Shown here in pieces: positions 44,646-53,691 of a DNA stretch of 64,000 nucleotides. This DNA comes from an uncultured Saprospiraceae bacterium (GTDB lineage Bacteria > Bacteroidota > Bacteroidia > Chitinophagales > Saprospiraceae): the NCBI GenBank assembly GCA_937959115.1, contig CALGAW010000059.1, positions 1 to 64,000 on the forward strand, in the 5' to 3' direction. How positions within the stretch are numbered: position 1 is the stretch's first letter; each line of letters begins with the position of its first letter. The translations under genes were made by a program, and so were the position numbers. A model generated the notes under the pieces. That model did no database searches and was not told where the DNA came from. It saw nothing but the letters and a program-made list of their open reading frames with translations.

Positions 44646-45938
44646 ATGTCTAAAAGCGAACAGCTTACCGTCGTACTGCTACTCGTTGCGAGTACAATAC
44701 TGGCGCAAAAACCAGTTTACGTGAAAGCAGTAGCAAGGCCAGGAGATGGCGTCTACTCCTTACTGCGCTGGTACAACATAGAAAAACAACGGTGCAATGT
44801 AGACCATTTCTATAAGATAAATGAAATGAAGTCGGATGCTCCCCTGAAATCAAATCGGTTGTATCATCTTCCGATTTATGCTTATCCCTATAATGGAAAA
44901 TCCATACGTAGTAGTATTGGGGACAATAATATGGACAAGGCAAAGCGAATACAGAAGTACAATGAACAAATGGTCATTGCTAAACTGCGCGCCAAGACGT
45001 ATCAAGATACAAAAGTGCTTTGGGTACCGCACCATGAAATGGGCTGTAAATCGAAAGCAGCCATTCCCACTAAGCCAGATCAAGAACCAAAAGAGGTTAC
45101 CGTTACCGCTACCCCAGGAAAACCCGCAGTCTCAACACCCAAGCCATCAGAAGAGCCAGAACCACCAACTCCAAGTATTGAGGCAAACCCCGCCAAGCGT
45201 TTGTACCCAATATTTGGCAAAAAATATGAAAAAGTGCCCCTAGTAGACAATAAGTTGAAAGGCAGTGTCTACTACGTAGTCGGCGGCCATGGCGGTCGAG
45301 ATCCAGGCGCCATCGGTAAGTCGAAAACAGGTCAATCCCTTTGCGAAGATGAATACGCATATGATGTGTCCTTGCGTTTAGCAAGAAACTTACTGAAAAG
45401 AGGAGCTACTGTTTATGTGATTACCCGTGACCCAGACGATGGGATTCGCTCAGGGAATATTCTAAAGTGTGATACAGACGAACGATGCTGGAAAGACGTT
45501 AAAATAGCAGCAAATGCTAAGGACAAACTGGTACAGCGAGCATCTGCCGTCAATAAACTATACGAAAAACATAAGCGAGCAGGTGCCAAAAACCAAACAA
45601 CAATTATGATCCATGTCGACTCACGCAGTGTACGGCAGCGTGTAGACTTGTTTTTCTATCACTTCCCCAATAGCAAAAGTGGGAAGAAACTAGCAAGTAC
45701 CTTGCATTCAGTAATGGATCAGCAGTATAAAATCCACCGAAAAAACGGGAATTATTCTGGTACTGTAAGTGGAAGAGACTTGTTTATGCTTCGGGAAACG
45801 AAACCGTCAGCTGTATATGTTGAACTAGGAAACATTCAGAATAGAGCGGACCAAGCGCGCATCACCATTGAAGGAAATAGACAAGCACTAGCAGATTGGC
45901 TTATGATGGGACTGCTCAAGGCAAATTCCAAACGATAA
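44646..45938 (+). CDS. N-acetylmuramoyl-L-alanine amidase with LysM-like N-terminus
   Basis: A signal peptide (to about TILAQ) is followed by a LysM-like segment (PGDGVYSLLRWYNI to SNRLYHLPIYAY), a Pro/Glu/Thr-rich linker, and an Amidase_3 domain. Its zinc ligands fit GGHGGRDPG, EDEYAYDVSLRL, MIHVDS and the catalytic Glu in VYVELGNIQN. The enzyme cuts the lactyl-peptide bond of peptidoglycan in the periplasm. It is first in a three-gene overlapping unit with an unknown gene and murI. Confidence 0.92.
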   Translation: MSKSEQLTVVLLLVASTILAQKPVYVKAVARPGDGVYSLLRWYNIEKQRCNVDHFYKINEMKSDAPLKSNRLYHLPIYAYPYNGKSIRSSIGDNNMDKAKRIQKYNEQMVIAKLRAKTYQDTKVLWVPHHEMGCKSKAAIPTKPDQEPKEVTVTATPGKPAVSTPKPSEEPEPPTPSIEANPAKRLYPIFGKKYEKVPLVDNKLKGSVYYVVGGHGGRDPGAIGKSKTGQSLCEDEYAYDVSLRLARNLLKRGATVYVITRDPDDGIRSGNILKCDTDERCWKDVKIAANAKDKLVQRASAVNKLYEKHKRAGAKNQTTIMIHVDSRSVRQRVDLFFYHFPNSKSGKKLASTLHSVMDQQYKIHRKNGNYSGTVSGRDLFMLRETKPSAVYVELGNIQNRADQARITIEGNRQALADWLMMGLLKANSKR

Positions 45939-46612
45939 TGGCTGTCAAACTTATCTCGATAGTAATCACCTGTTTCTTAGGAATTTCTATGAATGGACAG
46001 ATCAACTGGAAAGTAGATTCCAAGCAAGCAACGAATGATGTTGGACCAACACACCAACACTATTTAACAGGAGTTTCGTTCAACTCTTCAACCGTAGAAT
46101 GGGCAGCAAAAGCTCCTAGTGTTTATACAAAACAACCGTTTTATACTGGAAAGACTAAAATTGATGTCAATCAATCCAATCAGCTTCCTGTTTTTTTATC
46201 AGATCAGCCCTACTCCAATAGCTCAATCATTGCCATTCCCTATACAGCGGGACTGCTGATACTTGACGCCCAAACAGGAAAGCAAATTCAATGGATGGAG
46301 AATGAATTGGAAGGAAATCACATTTTCCCTTCGATGCGCAATGCCTATTGGTTTGATGACGGAACGTATAAAATTTCATGCGGCAAAAAAACCTTCGAAT
46401 CGGATTTAGTTTATAATGCCTCCTTTTTAAAAGAATTTAAGCAGTATTTATTGTATTTCAACCACCGTCAGCTTGTGATCTTAAATAAGAAAAACGGTAA
46501 AATTTTGGATACGGTGGCGCTAGACAAACGCTTGGAAAAAAAGGCAAGAGTTTATGCGACCGCACAATGGAAGAAACTAACTGTTAACTGGGATGGAATA
46601 ATCTATCGATGA
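45938..46612 (+). CDS. Secreted protein of unknown function in the amidase-murI operon
   Basis: I start at the ATG at 45938, which shares one base with the amidase stop (TAATG). A longer frame to 45896 lies inside the amidase gene. A signal peptide (ISIVITCFLGISMNGQ) precedes a soluble domain with strands such as SSIIAIPYTAGLLILDAQTG and YLLYFNHRQLVILNKKNGK that look like propeller blades. Its stop overlaps the murI start (ATGA). The coupling suggests a cell-wall role, but none is known. Confidence 0.8.
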   Translation: MAVKLISIVITCFLGISMNGQINWKVDSKQATNDVGPTHQHYLTGVSFNSSTVEWAAKAPSVYTKQPFYTGKTKIDVNQSNQLPVFLSDQPYSNSSIIAIPYTAGLLILDAQTGKQIQWMENELEGNHIFPSMRNAYWFDDGTYKISCGKKTFESDLVYNASFLKEFKQYLLYFNHRQLVILNKKNGKILDTVALDKRLEKKARVYATAQWKKLTVNWDGIIYR

Positions 46613-47388
46613 GCAAGAAACTTCCATACAACAACCAGCCAATCGGCGTATTTGATTCGGGGGTCGGAGGATTATCGATTCTCTCGGCATTGACCAAGCT
46701 GCTACCAGATGAGTATTTCTATTATTATGCAGATACCAAGCATTGTCCTTATGGTCCACGCCCAGCTGAAGAAATTATTGAGTTATCCAGCAAGGTTGTT
46801 GACTTCCTGCTTGAGAAGGGCTGTAAAATGGTTGTGGTTGCCTGTAATACAGCTACAGCCGCAGCCATCGATCACCTACGCAGTCAGTACAGTATTCCCT
46901 TTATTGGGTTGGAGCCAGCAGTAAAACCAGCTGCAAAACTGACAAAAACGGGGCATGTTGGGATTCTAGCAACCGAAGGCACGTTTCAAGGACGTTTATA
47001 CAAGGAAACCAGTCAACAGTTTGCAGATCATGTCACGTTGCATTTGCAAGTCGGCAAGGGATTGGTCAAAGCCGTTGAGCAGAATGCAATTGAATCAGAG
47101 GCGACTAAAACACTGCTGAGTGGTTATCTGCAACCAATGCTAGAAGCTGGAGTGGACCAGATTGTCCTTGGCTGTACCCACTATCCATTTTTGATTCCTG
47201 TAATCGAAGAATTGGTTGAAGGGAAGGCAACTATCATTAATCCCGCTCCTGCAGTGGCTCGCCAAGCAGTTAGAGTGTTGAAAGAGCAGAGTATTGAAGC
47301 GCAGGCAGGGCTTGGGCAAGTGGTATTGTTGGCTGCTTCAGGAGCGTCTGATCGAATGTATAGCTTGTGGGCAGAGGTAGGTGATTAG
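46609..47388 (+). CDS. murI: Glutamate racemase
   Basis: The enzyme makes D-glutamate for peptidoglycan. The signature FDSGVGGLS starts the protein, and the two catalytic Cys are C79 (VVACNTATA) and C189 (LGCTHYPFL). Length 259 is normal. It is co-translated with the preceding secreted-protein gene by a four-base overlap, and the amidase is the first gene of the unit. Confidence 0.96.
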   Translation: MSKKLPYNNQPIGVFDSGVGGLSILSALTKLLPDEYFYYYADTKHCPYGPRPAEEIIELSSKVVDFLLEKGCKMVVVACNTATAAAIDHLRSQYSIPFIGLEPAVKPAAKLTKTGHVGILATEGTFQGRLYKETSQQFADHVTLHLQVGKGLVKAVEQNAIESEATKTLLSGYLQPMLEAGVDQIVLGCTHYPFLIPVIEELVEGKATIINPAPAVARQAVRVLKEQSIEAQAGLGQVVLLAASGASDRMYSLWAEVGD

Positions 47389-47484
47389 CCTATAGATTAG
47401 ACCCAAAATCCAACCGATCAGCAAAATAGAAAATTCGTGAATTTTCACTCTACACGTTAAATTTAAATTGTTGGCAGATGGTAA

Positions 47485-48171
47485 TTAGATTTTTCTTGCT
47501 TCTATTAATTTTAACTTCCTTCTAATAAAAACATAGTAATACGAGCTAAAAAAGCAAAAAGTAAGGAGCACAGGAAACAAAACAGGGCGATGTACGATGG
47601 TCCTAGGATTGATTTCTAACCATTCGCAATACAAAGCATACAGCACAAAAACGGCAAATAAGATGATCCGAAAGGCTAACCACGCATAAGCATTTAATCG
47701 AAACAATAGTTCTGAGGTTTCTTGGTTACTTCCATTCGCTTCTTTATACACCAAAAATGAGTTGTAAAAGATACCAGGCAAAATGAAAAATGCAATAAAT
47801 GTATAGTAAATCGGTAAGTCTGAGTTGTAAAGAAAATAAGAAATAAATAAGGCCATCACTAGATGATGTACAACACCAAACCAGTCTATTTTCCGACCGA
47901 TAAAAAAGACAATAGCAACCGCAAACAAATAAAAGGAACCTGCTAAGGTTAAAAACAAAGTACTTGCTTGATTCTGTGGGGCTACATAATCCGTTAAGGA
48001 TTGAAAAAACAGGAAGTAGATTAAGGTAAATATTGTACAATAAATAGCATGAATCACAGTAATAGCATTATATCTCTGATTAGCCGTCACAAGATATTTA
48101 CTATTAATGATCTTCAGTAAATAATAAAGAATTAGCCAAACAAAAGAATAAAGGATTAAATTGACGACCAT
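47485..48171 (-). CDS. TLC-domain-like integral membrane protein
   Basis: About seven helices are visible. The segment RKIDWFGVVHHLVMALFISYF carries a His pair in a helix start, like the HH of TLC-domain (TRAM/LAG1/CLN8-like) proteins involved in lipid metabolism. Resemblance elsewhere is weak, so this is tentative. I start at MVVNLILYS (48171); a frame to 48273 would add a more charged N-terminus. It is divergent from the DUF4442 gene. Confidence 0.65.
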   Translation of the reverse strand: MVVNLILYSFVWLILYYLLKIINSKYLVTANQRYNAITVIHAIYCTIFTLIYFLFFQSLTDYVAPQNQASTLFLTLAGSFYLFAVAIVFFIGRKIDWFGVVHHLVMALFISYFLYNSDLPIYYTFIAFFILPGIFYNSFLVYKEANGSNQETSELLFRLNAYAWLAFRIILFAVFVLYALYCEWLEINPRTIVHRPVLFPVLLTFCFFSSYYYVFIRRKLKLIEARKI

Positions 48172-48316
48172 AGGAGAACTTATGATTTTAGTTGATTGCA
48201 ATATATAGTTGTTTAGCTGAAACTGAAAATATAGGAATTGGAAATATCTTGATAGACGCCTTACTTCTATCATTTATTAAAATAATAGGTATCTTTATCA
48301 AATAAAACGATCAAAA

Positions 48317-48844
48317 ATGGAAGCAGTAGACCAGCAGACAGCGATTGAGTTTAATCCGAAACAAAAAGCAGTTGTAAAGATGTTGAAGGATTTAGGTTCT
48401 TCTTGGAAGTTTAGATTGTATCTTTTTCAAAGACTACCAGTCGCCTGGTTTATAGGGACTAAGCTAAAAAGTGTTTCACTTGATAAGGCTGCAGTCTCGA
48501 TTCCTTTTGGCTGGCGTTCGCAAAACCCTTTTCGTTCTATTTATTTCGTTGCACAGGCAAGCGCTGCTGAATTACCTGCAGGTTTGTTAGCTTACTTGAA
48601 CATCCAATCGACTGGAAAGAATGTTTCTATATTACTATTACGATACCAAGCAGAATTTTCGAAAAAAGCAGTTTCAACGACAACATTTTACTGTGACGAA
48701 AGCGATGTTTTAAGAAAAAGCATAGCCAACGCCATCGAAACAGGAGAAGGACAGGAATGCACAGTAACTGTGACAGGCAAAATGGACAATGGAGATGTCG
48801 TTTCAGTGAATAAAATAACGTTTGGCTTTAAGTTACGATCATAA
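48317..48844 (+). CDS. DUF4442 hotdog-fold protein
   Basis: The 175-residue protein matches the DUF4442 pattern: a first helix, then LKSVSLDKAAVSIPFGWRSQNP, IYFVAQASAAELPAGLLAYL and a final strand set (GDVVSVNKITFGF). This family shares the thioesterase-like hotdog fold, but activity is not shown. A promoter-like TATCTTTA lies near 48286, shortly before the gene. Confidence 0.82.
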   Translation: MEAVDQQTAIEFNPKQKAVVKMLKDLGSSWKFRLYLFQRLPVAWFIGTKLKSVSLDKAAVSIPFGWRSQNPFRSIYFVAQASAAELPAGLLAYLNIQSTGKNVSILLLRYQAEFSKKAVSTTTFYCDESDVLRKSIANAIETGEGQECTVTVTGKMDNGDVVSVNKITFGFKLRS

Positions 48845-48931
48845 GTCGTTCTATCATCTAAACGCAGCTAATTCATAGCATTCTTATTATTAAGCAGTTA
48901 GAAAAGTTGTTTTATTATCTTTCATGCAATC

Positions 48932-48962
48932 CTGATTTTTAAAGATTATCTAATTATCTTTG
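48932..48962 (+). promoter_or_regulatory. Probable promoter of the DUF423 gene
   Basis: TATCTTTG (48955-48962) matches the -7 consensus. The -33 position holds CTG instead of TTG, 20 nt upstream. It lies 62 nt before the DUF423 start. Confidence 0.45.
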
Positions 48963-49024
48963 TGGCGAAATGATTGTCCCCAAAGTACTTTGAAAGTTGA
49001 ATACTTAATGGATTTTCAAGAAGC

Positions 49025-49435
49025 ATGATTAAAAATTATATGATATTAGTTGGTGTACTAGGCGTCTTTGCAGTCTCCCTTGGTGCATTTGGAGCTCATA
49101 AATTGGCGGATTTAGTTACAGCAAAGTCGCTATCTGCTTTCCAAACAGGAATTCAATATCATTTTTATCATACACTAGCAATTCTTGGAACGATTCAATT
49201 ATTTTTTAACACACACCATTCCAACCTATTGAAAAAAGCAATTTGGGCATTTGCCCTCGGTATATTGCTATTCTCAGGGTCTCTTTACTTTTTAGCTTGT
49301 AGTCATTTATTTTCACTTCAACATTTGAATAAAATGATTGGTCCGATCACACCAATTGGTGGCTTATCCTTTATTATTGGCTGGGGAATTTTAATTTATG
49401 TTGGTTTTACAGAAACGAAATTCAAAAATGAATAA
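49025..49435 (+). CDS. DUF423 membrane protein
   Basis: Four helices and the family signature LGAFGAHKLADLVTAKSLSAF with YHFYHTLAIL place this in DUF423 (YgdD-like). No function is established for the family. It overlaps the start of the M32 peptidase gene by eight bases, so the pair is likely co-translated. Confidence 0.88.
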   Translation: MIKNYMILVGVLGVFAVSLGAFGAHKLADLVTAKSLSAFQTGIQYHFYHTLAILGTIQLFFNTHHSNLLKKAIWAFALGILLFSGSLYFLACSHLFSLQHLNKMIGPITPIGGLSFIIGWGILIYVGFTETKFKNE

Positions 49436-50930
49436 AGAAAAACAGTACAAAACGTACACAGAAAGGATGCAAAAAATTGCAGATATCAATAATGCGATAG
49501 CAGTTCTTGGTTGGGACAAAGAGGTCAATCTTCCAGTAAAAGGAGCAAGGTTTAGAAGCCAACAGGTCGCTACCCTATCTGGAATCTCTCACGAGTTGTT
49601 TGTAGACTCAGAATTCGGCGATCTACTGGAACAATTGAATGCAGGAAACAGTCTAGACATAAAACAAAAGAAAAATGTAGCCCTGTCTTTAAAAGACTAT
49701 CAGCGGAATAATAAGCTTTCAAAAGAATTTGTGATTCGCAGATCTAAAATAGTTTCTGAATCTTATCATGCTTGGGTAACAGCGAATAAACAATCTGATT
49801 TTGAGATTTTCAAGCCTTCGCTTAAAAAACTTGTCGACCTGAAACTAGAGGAAGCCGAGTTGATCGGTTATGAAGAGCATCCTTACGATGCGCTTCTAGA
49901 TGAATTTGAGCCAGGAATGACAACAGCAGAACTAGAAACTCTTTTTATTGATGTTCGAGAGCAATTGGTTGAATTTGTCAAGGAGATCAAGCAACAGCCT
50001 GAAATCAACAGTGCTTTTCTTAATCAGTTTTACCAAAAAGATAAACAATGGGACTACGGAATCGAGATCCTGAAAACTATTGGTTATGATTTTGGAGCTG
50101 GCCGACAAGACATCTCTCCGCACCCATTTACGACTAACTTCTCCTCAGAGGACGTGCGTGTAACAACCAGAATTGACGAAAACGATTTTTCTAACATGCT
50201 TTGGAGCTGTATTCACGAAGGCGGACATGCGTTATACGAGCAAGGCTTGCCAAGTGACCAATATGGTTTGCCGCTAGGCGCTCATATATCTCTAGGCATC
50301 CATGAGTCTCAGTCTAGACTTTGGGAAAACAATGTTGGAAGAAGCAAGGCGTTTTGGAATCACCACTATCCTGCACTTCAAGCGTTATTCCCTGAACACC
50401 TAGGGGATTTATCCGTCGATGCTTTTTATGCTGCGATCAATAAAGTACAAGCCAATTTGATTCGTACGGAAGCAGACGAATTACATTATCACTTTCATGT
50501 ACTGATTCGTTTTGAGATTGAGAAAGGCTTACTGGAAGGTTCTATTCCGTTTGACGAAGTAAAGGACATCTGGAATGCAAAATACAAGGAATATCTAGGC
50601 GTTGATGTCCCAAATGATAGCAAGGGGATTCTTCAAGACATTCACTGGTCACATGGCAGTTTCGGGTATTTCCCTACTTATTCGTTAGGTAGTTTTTATG
50701 CAGCGCAGTTTTACAATCAAGCTGAAAAAGACATTGCTGGCTTAGAAGGAAAAATTGCTTCTGGTAATACAAGTGAACTGCTTGACTGGTTAAGAACGAA
50801 TATTCACGCACACGGCCGATTTTACTCATCACAAGAAATCTGCGAAAAGGTAACTGGAGAACCACTTAATTTCAAGTACTTTATGGACTATGCTCGAAAG
50901 AAATTTGGTTCTATTTATGGATTGAAATAG
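49428..50930 (+). CDS. Metallocarboxypeptidase, M32 family
   Basis: The metal-binding motif HEGGH (263-267) sits in CIHEGGHALYEQGL, as in Taq carboxypeptidase. Other family segments are HPFTTNFSSEDVRVTTRID, GIHESQSRLWENNVGRS and EADELHYHFHVLIRFEIE. It removes C-terminal residues from peptides in the cytoplasm. I start at MNKEKQY (49428), which overlaps the DUF423 stop; a frame to 49398 lies fully within that gene. Length 500 is normal. Confidence 0.94.
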   Translation: MNKEKQYKTYTERMQKIADINNAIAVLGWDKEVNLPVKGARFRSQQVATLSGISHELFVDSEFGDLLEQLNAGNSLDIKQKKNVALSLKDYQRNNKLSKEFVIRRSKIVSESYHAWVTANKQSDFEIFKPSLKKLVDLKLEEAELIGYEEHPYDALLDEFEPGMTTAELETLFIDVREQLVEFVKEIKQQPEINSAFLNQFYQKDKQWDYGIEILKTIGYDFGAGRQDISPHPFTTNFSSEDVRVTTRIDENDFSNMLWSCIHEGGHALYEQGLPSDQYGLPLGAHISLGIHESQSRLWENNVGRSKAFWNHHYPALQALFPEHLGDLSVDAFYAAINKVQANLIRTEADELHYHFHVLIRFEIEKGLLEGSIPFDEVKDIWNAKYKEYLGVDVPNDSKGILQDIHWSHGSFGYFPTYSLGSFYAAQFYNQAEKDIAGLEGKIASGNTSELLDWLRTNIHAHGRFYSSQEICEKVTGEPLNFKYFMDYARKKFGSIYGLK

Positions 50931-50937
50931 AGCTTAA

Positions 50938-50991
50938 TGCTTGGTAATTTGTACTTAGTATTTTAGTACTAACACGAATGATTCCCAAGCA
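50938..50991. repeat. Large imperfect hairpin between M32 and RNase H genes
   Basis: TGCTTGG (50938-50944) pairs with CCAAGCA (50985-50991), and the interior has TTAGTA and TACTAA arms. The flanking ACTAAACACTAAGGACTAATC resembles other intergenic stretches. It may be a terminator or an inserted small repeat. Confidence 0.45.
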
Positions 50992-51020
50992 CTAAACACT
51001 AAGGACTAATCACTTTAAAA

Positions 51021-51653
51021 ATGGCAAAGAAGAAGTATTATGTGATTTGGGAAGGCCATGAGCCCGGGATTTATGACAATTGGCCAGAAGCTAAGCGTCA
51101 GGTGAACGGATATGAGGGTGCGCGATACAAGTCTTTCAAATCTAAGGAAGAAGCTGACGATGCTTATTATGGCAATTCTACAGACTATATCGGTACAAAA
51201 AAGAAGGCGACTACCCAAACGACGGTTTCAGCCAATTACGATGCTGAGATTATCTGGGAAAGCATTGCTGTAGACGCGGCTTGTAGTGGCAACCCTGGCA
51301 TTATGGAATACCGCGGTGTTGACACGAAAACTGGTGTTGAGTTTTTCCGCCTTGGCCCGTTTAAACAGGGTACAAACAACGTAGGCGAGTTTCTAGCATT
51401 AGTGCACGGTTTGGCCTACCTGAAGCAGAAAAACAGTACAATTCCGATTTATACAGATAGTCGGACTGCTATGGCCTGGGTGCGGAATGGCAAACATAAG
51501 TCTAGCTTAAAACGGTCGTTTGTAAACGATAAGCTGTTTGTATTGATGGAGCGGGCAGAGCGATGGGTGAAGGCCAATACCTGGGAAAATCAAATCATTA
51601 AGTGGGAAACAAAAAGGTGGGGAGAAATTCCTGCTGACTTTGGTAGAAAGTAA
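51021..51653 (+). CDS. rnhA: Ribonuclease H1 with N-terminal viroplasmin domain
   Basis: Residues 5-50 form the caulimovirus viroplasmin-like domain (YYVIWEGHEPGIYDNWPEAK and KSFKSKEEADDAY), which binds RNA:DNA hybrids. The RNase H core has the four acidic residues D85, E123, D146 and D206. It removes RNA from hybrids in replication and repair. This fused form is common in Bacteroidota. Confidence 0.92.
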   Translation: MAKKKYYVIWEGHEPGIYDNWPEAKRQVNGYEGARYKSFKSKEEADDAYYGNSTDYIGTKKKATTQTTVSANYDAEIIWESIAVDAACSGNPGIMEYRGVDTKTGVEFFRLGPFKQGTNNVGEFLALVHGLAYLKQKNSTIPIYTDSRTAMAWVRNGKHKSSLKRSFVNDKLFVLMERAERWVKANTWENQIIKWETKRWGEIPADFGRK

Positions 51654-51664
51654 CTTAGTTAATC

Positions 51665-52132
51665 ATGAAAAACATCAGACCCGTTGAGAAGAATGACCTA
51701 GATGCATTAAAACAAGTGCTAGACTCCATCGAGCTATTTCCTTCGACAATGTTAGAGAACATAATTGCTGATTACCTTATCAACCCAGACTCAGAAGACA
51801 TGTGGTTTACGCTTACCCAGGACGAGCATCCTGTTTCAATTGCCTATTGTGCACCAGAAAAGCTGACGGTTGGCACTTATAATCTGTATGCTATTGGCGT
51901 TAGAGCAGATCTTCAAGGGCAAGGCATTGGCGGTCAAATGATGACGTATATTGAAGAGCAATTGAGTCAAAACGGGCATCGTATCCTAATTGTAGAAACA
52001 TCTGGAAGTGCTGATTTTGAATTGACTCGCAAGTTCTACCTAAAGAATAACTATATGCTTGAAGCTACGCTTCGCGATTTTTGGGAGGAAGGCGATGACA
52101 AGGTTATTTTTTGGAAAAAGCTCAAGCATTAG
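51665..52132 (+). CDS. GNAT acetyltransferase
   Basis: The acetyl-CoA binding motif is VRADLQGQGIGGQMMTYIEEQ. The other strands (LNLYAIGV-type before it and ILIVETSG after) fit the GNAT fold. The substrate is unknown. It begins 12 nt after rnhA and is probably co-transcribed with it. Confidence 0.88.
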   Translation: MKNIRPVEKNDLDALKQVLDSIELFPSTMLENIIADYLINPDSEDMWFTLTQDEHPVSIAYCAPEKLTVGTYNLYAIGVRADLQGQGIGGQMMTYIEEQLSQNGHRILIVETSGSADFELTRKFYLKNNYMLEATLRDFWEEGDDKVIFWKKLKH

Positions 52133-52240
52133 ATTAGATCACTACTACACTTAATTAGCGTTCATTAATAATTGAACATTAACGGAATGAATTCCTAATT
52201 AATAATTACCTTACAGTTTAATCAACTCTAAATTTCAAAT

Positions 52241-52855
52241 TTGAAAAACTTAATCGTTCTACTCACTATCGTTTTCGCAGGATGCACTGCGACTAAGAAT
52301 ACTACTATTCAAAAGGATACTAATAATTCTATCCAACAAGATTTTTCAAATTATCTAGAAAAGATTGCAAGTAAAGATTTTACCGCTGCTATGGAATACT
52401 TGGTTCCTGAATTTTTTGAAATTTTCCCTAAGCAGGAAATGATTAATATCATGGAAGAAACCTTCAATAATCCATTGATGGAATTCAATATAAAAAACCC
52501 AAAAATATTAGACGTAGCCAAAACGGTAGAAGAAGGTGAAAAATTCTATTCTAAACTATCTTATACCCAAGAGATGGAAATGAAAATGGGTGATGACGAA
52601 ACGGAGTCTGAAGCAGAAAAAGCGGTGAGAATAATAGAAGAAAAAAAGTTTTTCGATCAGTCATTCGGTGAAGAAAACGTATCCTACAACGAGGAAACTG
52701 GCTATTTTGTAGTCAAAGCAACAGAAGAAGCAGTAGCTGTCTCCCTAGACGGCAAATCAGATTGGAAGTTTTTAGTCATCCAGAAAAACCAGCAGGCCAT
52801 CGCTAAAAAACTTATTCCTGAAACGATTCTGGAAACTTTTGACATCTTTAAATAA
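52241..52855 (+). CDS. Lipoprotein of unknown function
   Basis: The start codon is TTG; the signal ends at FAGC. The mature part is helical and acidic (FSNYLEKIASKDFTAAMEYL and EMEMKMGDDETESEAEKAV), and the last half is beta-rich. There is no recognisable family. An AT-rich intergenic stretch with TTAATAATTGAACATTAA lies upstream. Confidence 0.7.
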   Translation: MKNLIVLLTIVFAGCTATKNTTIQKDTNNSIQQDFSNYLEKIASKDFTAAMEYLVPEFFEIFPKQEMINIMEETFNNPLMEFNIKNPKILDVAKTVEEGEKFYSKLSYTQEMEMKMGDDETESEAEKAVRIIEEKKFFDQSFGEENVSYNEETGYFVVKATEEAVAVSLDGKSDWKFLVIQKNQQAIAKKLIPETILETFDIFK

Positions 52856-52870
52856 AAAAAGGATTAAGTC

Positions 52871-53551
52871 TTACAAAGACCAATAAAAATAAAGAACGAT
52901 TACGTTCATTGGAAGTATAAATTTTATCCACCAAGGAGTAACGTCATCAATTGCCGTATCAATTATATCATCCAATTTATTGGCAACATCCACTGCGATC
53001 TTAGCTTGGTTTTCACCATCTATATCATTTACGTTGTACCAATTTGCCATCTTTATAAATGGGATTTTATCAAAGAGTTTTCTAGCCACCCATTCAAGAA
53101 TACCTGGTAGTTTTGAGAGTTGACGATTCAAGTAAGTAATCACACGTTCTATAGAAAGTTTAAGATCCTGCTGACTTGCCGATTCCATTAAAATCTTGGC
53201 AAATAGTTTCCCGATTTCAACCGTGATCTTTTTAAAAAACTGCTCGTGCATTAAGCGCAATAATTTAGTTGCCGTTACATAATAAAGCCAAATGGAATAA
53301 ACAAAGGGAATTGCTACAATGATTAACGAAAATGCCCGATATCGCCTGATTGTCCAAAATTCAATGTTTGCCTGGAACCAATAGATTATTTTCCATAAAA
53401 CTGCCAGTTCATTAACTAAAATGACAATACCCATTGGGATAACAAATGAAAATGCAATGATTTTAAACCATTGTAAAAAAGAAACATTTTCCTCCTCCCA
53501 AGAAAACTCTAGGTTTGTAAAAACATCTATATTTTGATTGCCATCATTCAT
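52871..53551 (-). CDS. Membrane protein of unknown function
   Basis: Three to four hydrophobic segments are visible: one near residues 28-50, one near 70-95, and a C-terminal WIKFILPMNVIVLYFYW. Between them are amphipathic helices with basic and acidic residues (DLKLSIERVITYLNRQLSK). No family was recognised. It is convergent with the preceding lipoprotein gene. Confidence 0.7.
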   Translation of the reverse strand: MNDGNQNIDVFTNLEFSWEEENVSFLQWFKIIAFSFVIPMGIVILVNELAVLWKIIYWFQANIEFWTIRRYRAFSLIIVAIPFVYSIWLYYVTATKLLRLMHEQFFKKITVEIGKLFAKILMESASQQDLKLSIERVITYLNRQLSKLPGILEWVARKLFDKIPFIKMANWYNVNDIDGENQAKIAVDVANKLDDIIDTAIDDVTPWWIKFILPMNVIVLYFYWSL

Positions 53552-53656
53552 TCAAGCAAAGGTATAGAATTATTGATCGCAAATAATAACATTTAATTGA
53601 AATAAATTAAAGCCAATAATTAAACTTAATCCTTAACGATTAACATTATTTCCACT

Positions 53657-53664
53657 TATTTTTG
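53657..53664 (+). promoter_or_regulatory. Probable -7 element of the DUF2199 gene
   Basis: TATTTTTG fits the TANNTTTG consensus, 27 nt before the DUF2199 start. The upstream -33 element is weak. Confidence 0.4.
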
Positions 53665-53691
53665 TAGTAAATCATCTCTTAATCAATTGAT

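Noticed and set aside
47429-47446. GAAAATTC-GT-GAATTTTC palindrome after murI
   Set aside because: It has a 2-nt loop and no T run; too weak to call as a terminator or operator.
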